Source: Gammaproteobacteria bacterium
GTDB lineage: Bacteria; Pseudomonadota; Gammaproteobacteria; Competibacterales; Competibacteraceae
NCBI GenBank assembly: GCA_003562535.1
Contig: PWUP01000008.1
Span: 1-5,881 of the forward strand
Length of the DNA: 5,881 nt
Reading direction: 5' to 3'
The position numbers were made by a program, and so were the translations under genes. The notes under the pieces are model-generated. The model was not told the origin of the DNA, did not search any database, and saw nothing but the letters and a program-made list of their open reading frames with translations. Positions 1 to 5,881 of this stretch are shown piece by piece. Within the stretch, counting starts at the first letter, position 1. The number at the start of each line of letters is the position of its first letter.

Positions 1-386
1 ACTGGGATATGATCCGCATCTCTGCGCACTTGGCCATCCGACAAGGGCACCGGACGTTGCAGGCGGACACTGTAAAGTGGCTCTTCGTATTCACCATCGC
101 GGTCAACGACCAGCCGTACCGCTTCTGGATGGGTTCGTAGCAAACGTAACTGCAATTGGGTTTTGCGTTCGCGCAGAATCGTGGTGAACGGACTGGTATC
201 CCCCCAAGCCTCACGAGCCTGTTTCCAGACAGCGTTGAACTGATTAATTAAATGGACAAGATCAACGATGGATGGGGAAGTCACAGCGGCCATCCCAGAG
301 AGGGGGCTAGCGACAGCCGCTGGTTCAGATTCAGGCGATGACCTGGGTTTTCGCGCTCGTTTGATTCGGGTTGCAGGGTTGCTCAT
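1..386 (-). CDS. Unknown protein, N-terminal 128 residues (runs off left edge)
   Basis: I do not recognise this gene. An open frame starts at ATG 386 and continues without a stop to the left edge, giving 128 codons plus two bases. There is no other ATG, GTG or TTG between this ATG and the upstream in-frame stop (TGA), so the start is well fixed, although no clear Shine-Dalgarno precedes it. Residues 1-36 are a low-complexity, basic then Ser/Pro/Ala-rich tail (begins MSNPATRIKRARK), probably disordered. From about residue 37 the sequence looks folded: a hydrophobic helix-like stretch (SIVDLVHLINQFNAVW), a basic amphipathic segment (residues 70-84) and then strand-like charged sequence (RLVVDRDGEYEEPLYSV). 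There is no signal peptide, membrane segment or catalytic motif in the visible part. It lies downstream of glyA on the same strand after a 275-base gap. Codon use resembles its neighbours, so it is probably a real gene; its function is unknown. Confidence 0.75.
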   Translation of the reverse strand, partial: MSNPATRIKRARKPRSSPESEPAAVASPLSGMAAVTSPSIVDLVHLINQFNAVWKQAREAWGDTSPFTTILRERKTQLQLRLLRTHPEAVRLVVDRDGEYEEPLYSVRLQRPVPLSDGQVRRDADHIP

Positions 387-661
387 TGGAGATGACCCGT
401 TGTAATGGCTGTTGAGGCAACAAACAGCGCTACCGGTGATACGCCGTTTTCACACGGTTGTCGATGACTGAAGCTGGTCTATATCGACAGTTTATAACCG
501 ACCGGCATAGATGCAAGCTGATCAGGTGAGCACGGCATCTGGCTATGGCTACCGGCTTAACATCACCGTGAATTTTTGAGGGCATCCCATCGGAGCTACG
601 CGCACCGCTGCACTGCTACCCTACACGAATTAGCTCCCATTCAACCAGCACAGCGCAAACC
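387..661. other. Intergenic region between glyA and the left-edge gene
   Basis: No supported gene lies here; the short open frame that begins at 576 on the plus strand runs into glyA antisense and looks like a shadow. Visible structure: a perfect 7-base inverted repeat (592-598 with 631-637), a 5-base one (531-535 with 566-570) followed on the plus strand by AATTTTT, and a direct repeat of GCTACCGG at 429-436 and 548-555. Reading along the minus strand after glyA, no hairpin is followed by a run of T, so I see no intrinsic terminator for glyA. A TTATAAA-like AT-rich stretch near 490-496 could be part of a minus-strand promoter for the left-edge gene, but it has no convincing -35 partner. Confidence 0.6.
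592..637. repeat. Inverted repeat GGAGCTA / TAGCTCC downstream of glyA
   Basis: GGAGCTA at 592-598 is the exact reverse complement of TAGCTCC at 631-637, with a 32-base loop that is itself GC-rich. It starts 25 bases past the glyA stop in the direction of glyA transcription, so it could form a stem-loop in the glyA 3' untranslated RNA that protects the end or assists Rho-type termination. In the glyA direction the sequence after the stem has no T-run, so it is not a classical intrinsic terminator. A role is inferred only from position. Confidence 0.4.
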
Positions 662-1930
662 CTACTGCCCATACACTGGGAACTGCGCACACAGCGCCTC
701 GACCTCGGTTTTGACTTGGGCAATCACTGCCGGATCAGCCTCTTGGTCAGCGCCCATGCTGTCCAGCACCCGCGCTATCCACTCAGCAACCTGACGGGCC
801 TCAGCTTCTTTGAAGCCCCGCGTCGTGATGGCCGGCGAGCCGATCCGTACTCCCGAGGTGACAAACGGCGATTGCGGGTCATTGGGCACGGTGTTTTTAT
901 TCACCGTAATACTGGCCTGACCCAGCGCGGCATCCGCCGCTTTACCCGTAATTCCCCGCGCACTGAGATCGAGCAGGAATAAATGATTATCCGTACCGCC
1001 GGAGACAATCGAGTAGCCACGAGCGATCAAGGTTTCGGCCATAGTCTGGGCGTTTTTCACCGTCTGGCGCTGATACTCGACGAACTCCGGCTGCAAGGCT
1101 TCTAAAAAGGCTACGGCTTTGGCGGCAATCACATGCATCAGCGGGCCACCCTGATTGCCGGGAAACACCAAGGCATTGAATTTCTTTTCTAGCTCAGGAT
1201 TTTTGCGGCAGATAATAATCCCGCCCCGTGGCCCGCGCAGGGTTTTATGAGTGGTGCTGGTCACCGCATCGGCATAGGGCACGGGATTGGGATACACCCC
1301 GGCGGCCACCAGGCCGGCCACATGCGCCATATCCACGACCAGATAGGCCCCCACTTGGTCGGCAATCGCCCGAAAACGTGGGAAATCCAGCACTCGCGAA
1401 TAAGCGGAAAAGCCGGCAATGATCATTTTCGGCTGGTGCTCAACGGCTAAGGCTTCGAGCTCAGCGTAATCGATATAGCCGTCGGCATTGACGCCGTATT
1501 GCACGGCATTATAGAGCTTGCCCGAAAAATTCGGCTTAGCACCGTGAGTTAAATGACCGCCATGATCCAAACTCATACCAAGAATGGTGTCGCCGGGTTG
1601 CAGCAGTGCCATAAAGACGGCGGCATTGGCCTGAGAACCGGAGTGCGGTTGCACATTGGCGTAGTCAGCGCCGAATAACTGCTTGACGCGCTCAATCGCC
1701 AGTTCTTCGGCGATATCGACAAACTCACAGCCACCGTAATAACGCTTACCCGGATAGCCCTCAGCGTATTTATTGGTCAATACCGAACCTTGGGCTTGCA
1801 ATACCCGAGGACTGGCATAGTTTTCCGAGGCGATTAACTCAATATGCCGCTCCTGACGGTCACGTTCGGCCTGCATCGCCGCCGATAATTGGGCATCAAA
1901 ATCAGCAATCGTCATAGTTTGATCAAACAT
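662..1930 (-). CDS. glyA: Serine hydroxymethyltransferase (GlyA)
   Basis: Cytoplasmic PLP enzyme that interconverts serine plus tetrahydrofolate with glycine plus 5,10-methylene-tetrahydrofolate, the main source of one-carbon units for purine, thymidylate and methionine synthesis. The 422-residue product aligns colinearly with E. coli GlyA (417 residues, from memory). Visible hallmarks: HIELIASENY (29-38), Y55 and E57 in the YAEGYPGKRYYGG block, HSGSQAN (96-102) for phosphate binding, D200 and H203 in VDMAHVAGL, the PLP-binding Lys229 in TSTTHKTLRGPRGG, and R362 for the substrate carboxylate. The only length difference of note is a five-residue insertion near 393-398 before the last helix. 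I chose ATG 1930, not the TTG at 1933, because GGAG lies six bases upstream of the ATG. It is divergent from the kinase gene. The gene looks intact and functional. No nrdR, a common gammaproteobacterial neighbour, lies immediately downstream. Confidence 0.98.
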   Translation of the reverse strand: MFDQTMTIADFDAQLSAAMQAERDRQERHIELIASENYASPRVLQAQGSVLTNKYAEGYPGKRYYGGCEFVDIAEELAIERVKQLFGADYANVQPHSGSQANAAVFMALLQPGDTILGMSLDHGGHLTHGAKPNFSGKLYNAVQYGVNADGYIDYAELEALAVEHQPKMIIAGFSAYSRVLDFPRFRAIADQVGAYLVVDMAHVAGLVAAGVYPNPVPYADAVTSTTHKTLRGPRGGIIICRKNPELEKKFNALVFPGNQGGPLMHVIAAKAVAFLEALQPEFVEYQRQTVKNAQTMAETLIARGYSIVSGGTDNHLFLLDLSARGITGKAADAALGQASITVNKNTVPNDPQSPFVTSGVRIGSPAITTRGFKEAEARQVAEWIARVLDSMGADQEADPAVIAQVKTEVEALCAQFPVYGQ

Positions 1931-1936
1931 CAAGTA

Positions 1937-1940
1937 CTCC
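1937..1940 (-). promoter_or_regulatory. glyA ribosome binding site
   Basis: Read on the minus strand this is GGAG (in context CTGGAG), followed by six bases and then ATG at 1930. The spacing suits the ATG and is too short (three bases) for the in-frame TTG at 1933, so this site decides the start of glyA. Confidence 0.75.
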
Positions 1941-2020
1941 AGAAATATCAGTTAAGGCAACGCTGACCCAGCATAGGTCAAGACCGCGCTAGGATAAAGC
2001 GCTATTGTCGCGCAGATGTC

Positions 2021-2066
2021 AGCTTACCGCATACACTTGAAGTGCAATAAGCTTCGACTTATGCGG
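2021..2066. repeat. Interleaved inverted repeats in the divergent promoter region
   Basis: CCGCATA at 2027-2033 is the exact reverse complement of TATGCGG at 2060-2066. The six bases just before it, AGCTTA (2021-2026), are the reverse complement of TAAGCT (2048-2053), and between them lies the near-perfect palindrome CACTTGAAGTG (2034-2044). The two longer pairs interleave, so in RNA they would be alternative or pseudoknotted, while in DNA they could be protein binding half-sites. The right arm overlaps the spacer of the candidate kinase promoter, which would suit an operator. This is pattern only; no regulator is recognised. Confidence 0.4.
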
Positions 2067-2082
2067 CATGGACTGTCATAAT
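2053..2082 (+). promoter_or_regulatory. Candidate sigma70 promoter for the kinase-yheS operon
   Basis: TTCGAC (2053-2058) and CATAAT (2077-2082) are separated by 18 bases and resemble TTGACA / TATAAT, with four of six and five of six matches. A transcript would begin near 2089 and give a 5' leader of about 45 bases before the ATG at 2134. It is the best candidate I see on this strand of the intergenic region, but such matches also arise by chance. The kinase ribosome site is weak: AGG at 2120-2122, eleven bases from the ATG. Confidence 0.4.
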
Positions 2083-2133
2083 AGACTGATAGTTTCAGCG
2101 ATTTAAATTATTCTCTGCCAGGTTATCAATAGT

Positions 2134-3993
2134 ATGCACATTACCGGCTATCGTATCGACACACTTATCGGTCAGGGCGGTATGGCGCAGGTCTATCGTG
2201 CCGAACAAACCGCACTGCATCGCCCAGTGGCCCTTAAAGTGCTGCGCAGCGAATACGCCGCCGATACGGCCTTCGCTGAGCATTTTCTAGAAGAAGGGCG
2301 AACAACCGCACGCTTGAATGATCCGCATATTGTCACTGTCCATGACACTGGGGTCGATCAAGGTCAGTATTATTTGGCTATGGAGTATCTGCCCGGCGGC
2401 ACCCTGCAGCGCCGTATCCGCCAAGGGTTAACACGAGAACATGCCCTGAACATTGCCGAACGCATCGGCCAAGGGCTCGCCTATGCCCACAGCCGCAATA
2501 TCATCCACTGCGATATTAAACCGGGCAATATCCTGTTTCGCGCCAGCGGTGAACCGGTCATTACGGATTTTGGCATTGCGCGCCACCCCTACCAAAAAGG
2601 CAGCAACACACTGAAACTGGGCAGCCCGCGTTATATGAGTCCAGAACAAGCCCGTGATGAACCGCTGGATGAGCGCTCTGATCTCTACAGTCTCGGCGTC
2701 ATCGTCTATGAGCTGCTCACCGGCCATCCACCTTATATTGCCGATGATCCCCTGACACTGGCGCATTTGCATCTGGATGCCCCGATACCCCGCTTACCTC
2801 CAGAACTTATGTCCTTTCAGCCGATCATTGACCGGCTGCTGGCTAAACAACCTGAGCAGCGCTACACCATTGCCGAGCAGTTTCTCCAAGCCTTGCGCGC
2901 AGCACGCCAAACCGATGAGGTTCAGCATAATGCCCCTACGCTGTCCATGCCCACCGTGGACGCTGAGGCCACGCGAACCCTACAGGTCACAATGGCACCA
3001 ACCGGTCTGGATAATGATCCAGACGCTACTCGCCCACAAGCACGACCCGTGGTTGCCGTTGATGAACCAACGGTTGCGAGTCCCAAGCCAATGTTTACAG
3101 CACCATCCCCGCCTGCGCAATCCACGGCAACGGTCCAAGTCACACCGTCACCGCCCAAACCCCGTCGCTCTCGACCCCACTGGGGGGTGTGGGCGATACC
3201 GGTGACACTGATTGTGGTGATCGGTAGCGGTAGCGGTGTCTATTACTGGTTACAACAACCTACCGCAACGCCCCCACCCGAACGCATTGGCCCAACGGTG
3301 CAGTTATTGCCAGTGGAGGAGACTCCAGTCACGGCAACACCCGTTGCACCTGCCCCCATGCAACCGCCCATAACCGTCGCGCCGCCCACACCGGAATCTA
3401 CAGCGGCAGAACTCGCCCGTCTGCCTGAGATAGCCCCGATCCCAGCCTTGCCTGAACACGACCCGAGTCCACCCACCGAGGAGCCGACACCGGTTGTACC
3501 CCGTACGCCCGTTGAACCGCCAATCATCAGCACCGATGAAGCCCTCGACCCGTTACGCGCCGCCATTGAACAAGGCGACTATGCGCTGAGTCTGGCCTTA
3601 CTGGATCAACAGCTCGCCGACCAACCCGCTAACCGAGCGCTGCGTGATCTGCGCCAACAATTACAGATTCAAAACCTGCTTAACCATGTCCGTGAACTGC
3701 GTGAGGACAATCGCCTGCAAGCGGCGCTGACCGCCATCAATCAAGGTTTGCTAGAATTTCCTGACGATGTGGGTTTACACTCCGTGGCTCAGGAAATTCG
3801 CACCGCTTTAGCCGACCAACGCAAGCGAACCGAGGCGGATAACCACCTGCAACGCGCCCGCGAGTTCTACCAACACGGGCAATTAGCAGCCGCACTCCAA
3901 GAAGTCGAACAAGGACTGGAGTACATGCCGCGCCATGTAGAGTTGCGCCTACTGCGCGTCCGAATTACGGTAGACCAAACCGATTTAGACTGA
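2134..3993 (+). CDS. Membrane Hanks-type Ser/Thr protein kinase with TPR-like tail
   Basis: Predicted to phosphorylate Ser/Thr of unknown protein targets. 619 residues. Kinase domain about 5-255: Gly loop IGQGGMAQV (12-20), ATP-anchoring K35 in VALKVL, helix-C E54, catalytic loop HCDIKPGN (125-132) with D127, K129 and N132, metal-binding DFG (145-147), SPE (169-171) in place of APE, D183 in DLYSLG and R243. All catalytic residues are present, but Arg of HRD is Cys126. Residues 256-343 are a Thr/Pro-rich cytoplasmic tail; RRSR (344-347) precedes one transmembrane helix (about 351-373), giving kinase-in, C-terminus-out topology. A Pro/Thr linker (375-465) leads to three TPR-like helical hairpins (about 470-500, 516-548, 570-602), presumably a periplasmic binding module. 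There are no PASTA repeats. ATG 2134 is the only sensible start: an in-frame stop lies 30 bases upstream and the next Met is in the Gly loop. yheS follows after 13 bases. Confidence 0.93.
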   Translation: MHITGYRIDTLIGQGGMAQVYRAEQTALHRPVALKVLRSEYAADTAFAEHFLEEGRTTARLNDPHIVTVHDTGVDQGQYYLAMEYLPGGTLQRRIRQGLTREHALNIAERIGQGLAYAHSRNIIHCDIKPGNILFRASGEPVITDFGIARHPYQKGSNTLKLGSPRYMSPEQARDEPLDERSDLYSLGVIVYELLTGHPPYIADDPLTLAHLHLDAPIPRLPPELMSFQPIIDRLLAKQPEQRYTIAEQFLQALRAARQTDEVQHNAPTLSMPTVDAEATRTLQVTMAPTGLDNDPDATRPQARPVVAVDEPTVASPKPMFTAPSPPAQSTATVQVTPSPPKPRRSRPHWGVWAIPVTLIVVIGSGSGVYYWLQQPTATPPPERIGPTVQLLPVEETPVTATPVAPAPMQPPITVAPPTPESTAAELARLPEIAPIPALPEHDPSPPTEEPTPVVPRTPVEPPIISTDEALDPLRAAIEQGDYALSLALLDQQLADQPANRALRDLRQQLQIQNLLNHVRELREDNRLQAALTAINQGLLEFPDDVGLHSVAQEIRTALADQRKRTEADNHLQRAREFYQHGQLAAALQEVEQGLEYMPRHVELRLLRVRITVDQTDLD

Positions 3994-4006
3994 TTGATCT
4001 CTGACT

Positions 4007-5881
4007 ATGCTGAAACTGCAAGCGCTGGATTTACAGCGTGGCGGCAAGCCGCTGTTTAAACAAACCGATCTCACCCTGCATGCCGGCCAGAAAGTCGGTT
4101 TGGTGGGTGCTAATGGCTGTGGTAAATCAACGCTGTTTAGCCTCATTCAAGGCCAGATCAGCGCCGATGCCGGGTCGCTGGATTACCCCAAGCACTGGAC
4201 GATTGCCCATGTCGCCCAAGAAAGTCCGGCAGGCGCTCAAGTCGCGCTGGACTATGTGCTGGACGGTGATGCGGAGCTGCGCCGCATTGAAACCGCCTTG
4301 CATCACGCTGAGCAACAGCATCAGGGGCAGCGCATTGCTGAACTGCACGACAAGCTGGATGCCATTGAGGGCTACAGCGCCCCAGCGCGCGCTGGGCAAC
4401 TGCTGGCGGGTTTAGGTTTCGAACAGACCCAGCACCAACGCCCCGTGGCGGAATTTTCCGGCGGATGGCGAGTGCGGCTGAATCTGGCTCGCGCTCTGAT
4501 GTGCCGCTCGGATCTGCTGCTGCTGGACGAACCGACCAACCACCTCGATCTGGACGCGGTGATCTGGCTGGAACAGTGGCTAAAACGCTATCCCGGCACC
4601 CTGATTTTGATTTCCCATGATCGGGATTTCATCGATCAAGTGGTGGACAGCATTGCCCATATCGAACACCAGTGCATCACCCACTACAGCGGCGATTACA
4701 GTGCGTTTGAACAGCAACGCGCCCAACGCTTGGCGCAGCAACAGGCGGCTTATCAGCAGCAACAACGCGATATTGCCCATCTGCAACAGTTTGTGGACCG
4801 ATTTCGCGCCAAAGCCACTAAAGCCCGCCAGGCGCAGAGTCGGCTGAAAGCCTTGGAGCGTTTGGAGCGCATCGCACCGGCGCATGTGGACTCCCCGTTC
4901 CGCTTTGCGTTTCGTGATCCGGCCAAACTGCCGCGTCCGCTGCTCACTTTATCTCAAGCCGCCGTCGGTTATCAGCAGCAGGCGCTGTTGCAAGGCATTC
5001 GTTTAAGTTTAGAACCCGGTTCACGCCTCGGTCTGCTGGGGCGTAATGGAGCGGGTAAATCGACACTGATTAAATTACTGGCCGGAGAATTGCCGCTGTT
5101 GACCGGGCAACGGGTTGAAGGCCAAGGGTTGGTACTGGGCTATTTTGCCCAACATCAACTCGAACAACTGCGTCCTGACTGGAGTCCGCTGCACCATCTG
5201 CAACAACTGGCGGCGGCAGCGGATACTAACTCGGAGCCATCCAGTGACCAGGCTCTACGGGATTATCTGGGCGGCTTTGGGTTTGCAGGCGATAAAGCGC
5301 TGGCGGCCTGCGCGCCGTTTTCCGGCGGTGAAAAAGCCCGGCTGGTGCTGGCGCTGTTGATTTGGCAGCGGCCTAATGTCTTGTTGCTGGATGAACCGAC
5401 CAATCACCTGGATTTAGGGATGCGCGAAGCGCTGACCTATGCCATTCAGACCTTCACGGGTGCATTAGTGGTGGTCTCCCATGATCGCCATCTGTTACGC
5501 AGCAGTTGCGATGAGTTGGTGCTGGTGCATGATGGACGGGTGAATCCGTTTGACGGCGATTTAGACGATTACCGCCAGTGGTTAAGCCGTAGCGAGACGG
5601 GTGTTAAATCCACCAGCGCCAACCACGACCAACGCAGTGAGCAGCGCGAGCACAAGCGCCGCCAGGCCGAGCAGCGCAATGAGCTGGCGGCTAAACGCCG
5701 TCCTCTGGAGCGCGAACTGCGCCAACTGGAACGCCAGCTCGAACAACTTAGCCTCACCCGGCAGACCCTAGAACAGGCTTTGAGCGATCCCGATATTTAT
5801 CAGCCTGAGCAAAAAACTCAGTTACAGGCCCTATTGCAGCAACAAGCGGCCAACCAACAGCAACTGGCTCAAGTGGAAGAA
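4007..5881 (+). CDS. yheS: ABC-F ATPase of the YheS type (3' end beyond window)
   Basis: Soluble twin-ATPase ABC protein of the ABC-F family, whose members bind the ribosomal E site and act on peptidyl-tRNA and stalled translation; they are not transporters. 625 codons are visible and in frame to the edge, against about 637 in E. coli YheS (from memory), so only the extreme C-terminus is missing. NBD1: Walker A GANGCGKST (34-42), signature FSGGW (150-154), Walker B LLLLDEPTNHLD with E175, H-switch H204. The linker between the ATPase domains (about 230-300), where ABC-F proteins carry the tRNA-contacting motif, has the RFRAKATKARQAQSR block. NBD2: Walker A GRNGAGKST (345-353), FSGGE (438-442), E463, H492. 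Residues 530-625 are charged, Gln-rich and coiled-coil-like. ATG 4007 aligns exactly with the E. coli start, despite no clear Shine-Dalgarno; translational coupling to the kinase 13 bases upstream is plausible. There is a short insertion near 403-412 in NBD2. Confidence 0.95.
   Translation, partial: MLKLQALDLQRGGKPLFKQTDLTLHAGQKVGLVGANGCGKSTLFSLIQGQISADAGSLDYPKHWTIAHVAQESPAGAQVALDYVLDGDAELRRIETALHHAEQQHQGQRIAELHDKLDAIEGYSAPARAGQLLAGLGFEQTQHQRPVAEFSGGWRVRLNLARALMCRSDLLLLDEPTNHLDLDAVIWLEQWLKRYPGTLILISHDRDFIDQVVDSIAHIEHQCITHYSGDYSAFEQQRAQRLAQQQAAYQQQQRDIAHLQQFVDRFRAKATKARQAQSRLKALERLERIAPAHVDSPFRFAFRDPAKLPRPLLTLSQAAVGYQQQALLQGIRLSLEPGSRLGLLGRNGAGKSTLIKLLAGELPLLTGQRVEGQGLVLGYFAQHQLEQLRPDWSPLHHLQQLAAAADTNSEPSSDQALRDYLGGFGFAGDKALAACAPFSGGEKARLVLALLIWQRPNVLLLDEPTNHLDLGMREALTYAIQTFTGALVVVSHDRHLLRSSCDELVLVHDGRVNPFDGDLDDYRQWLSRSETGVKSTSANHDQRSEQREHKRRQAEQRNELAAKRRPLERELRQLERQLEQLSLTRQTLEQALSDPDIYQPEQKTQLQALLQQQAANQQQLAQVEE

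Larger units (their letters stand above)
1931..2133. other. Divergent intergenic region, glyA / kinase
   Basis: This 203-base spacer must hold the promoters of both divergent genes. On the minus strand a weak glyA promoter candidate is TTGACC (1976-1981) with CCTTAA (1952-1957) at 18-base spacing; the -10 is poor. Small inverted repeats are packed here: TGACC/GGTCA (1964-1968 with 1976-1980), GCGCT/AGCGC (1986-1990 with 1998-2002) and the CCGCATA/TATGCGG pair listed separately. I see no glycine riboswitch-like tandem aptamer, no PurR box resembling the known ACGCAAACGTTTGCGT consensus, and no clear MetR site. Which repeats, if any, are operators is unknown. Confidence 0.6.

Noticed and set aside
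531..577. Rho-independent terminator on the plus strand (CACGG/CCGTG then AATTTTT)
   Set aside because: The stem is only five bases with a 30-base loop and no plus-strand gene lies upstream that would need it.
576..982. Plus-strand open frames overlapping the 3' end of glyA (576-794 and 716-982)
   Set aside because: They are mostly antisense to strongly conserved glyA codons, have no recognisable protein sequence and no good ribosome site.
1931..1933. TTG one codon upstream as the glyA start
   Set aside because: The GGAG at 1937-1940 is six bases from ATG 1930 but only three from the TTG, and starting at the ATG gives exact N-terminal alignment with E. coli GlyA.
1931..2133. Glycine riboswitch upstream of glyA
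   Set aside because: The region is short and shows only small unrelated hairpins, without the conserved cores of a glycine aptamer.
2506..2529. Kinase as a dead pseudokinase because of the HCD motif
   Set aside because: K35, E54, D127, K129, N132 and the DFG Asp145 are all present; loss of the HRD Arg alone marks a non-RD kinase, not an inactive one.
2777..3205. Plus-strand open frame of 142 codons inside the kinase gene
   Set aside because: It is an alternate frame of a confidently identified gene, with Pro/Arg/His-rich composition and no domain.
2428..3566. Minus-strand open frames opposite the kinase gene (2428-2772, 2922-3158, 3243-3566)
   Set aside because: They are low-complexity Gly/Val/Ala-rich shadows of the kinase's Pro/Thr-rich coding strand; the kinase frame has all the conserved motifs.
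4038..5757. Other open frames across the yheS region on both strands
   Set aside because: All overlap the uninterrupted YheS frame, which has both ATPase cassettes intact; the Arg/Ser-rich minus frame at 5569-5757 is the complement of the Gln/Glu/Arg coiled-coil codons.

Overview
The window looks like chromosomal DNA of a gammaproteobacterium of moderately high GC. The reasons are that the serine hydroxymethyltransferase and the ABC-F ATPase both follow the Escherichia coli GlyA and YheS sequences (recalled from memory) closely along their whole visible length, and that coding density and codon choice are even. No mobile element, CRISPR array, rRNA, tRNA or phage gene is visible. Species cannot be named from this sequence.

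Layout: (1) 1-386, minus strand: the 5' part of a gene of unknown function that runs off the left edge. (2) 387-661: a 275-base gap with inverted repeats but no convincing gene or intrinsic terminator. (3) 662-1930, minus strand: glyA, complete. (4) 1931-2133: a 203-base divergent intergenic region with a good glyA ribosome binding site, a possible kinase promoter and several inverted repeats. (5) 2134-3993, plus strand: a complete membrane-anchored Hanks-type Ser/Thr protein kinase (kinase, transmembrane helix, Pro/Thr-rich linker, TPR-like tail). (6) 4007-5881, plus strand: a yheS-type ABC-F ATPase whose last residues lie beyond the right edge.

The kinase and yheS are 13 bases apart on the same strand and are probably cotranscribed. 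glyA is transcribed away from them and serves one-carbon metabolism. The partial left-edge gene lies downstream of glyA in the same direction, but the 275-base gap makes a shared transcript uncertain.

Most of the window is ordinary housekeeping sequence. The part that merits a second look is the kinase. Its catalytic loop reads HCD instead of HRD (a non-RD kinase), its cytoplasmic tail carries repeated Thr-centred motifs, and it appears to form an operon with a ribosome-associated ABC-F protein. The idea that this links an envelope signal to translation is inference only.
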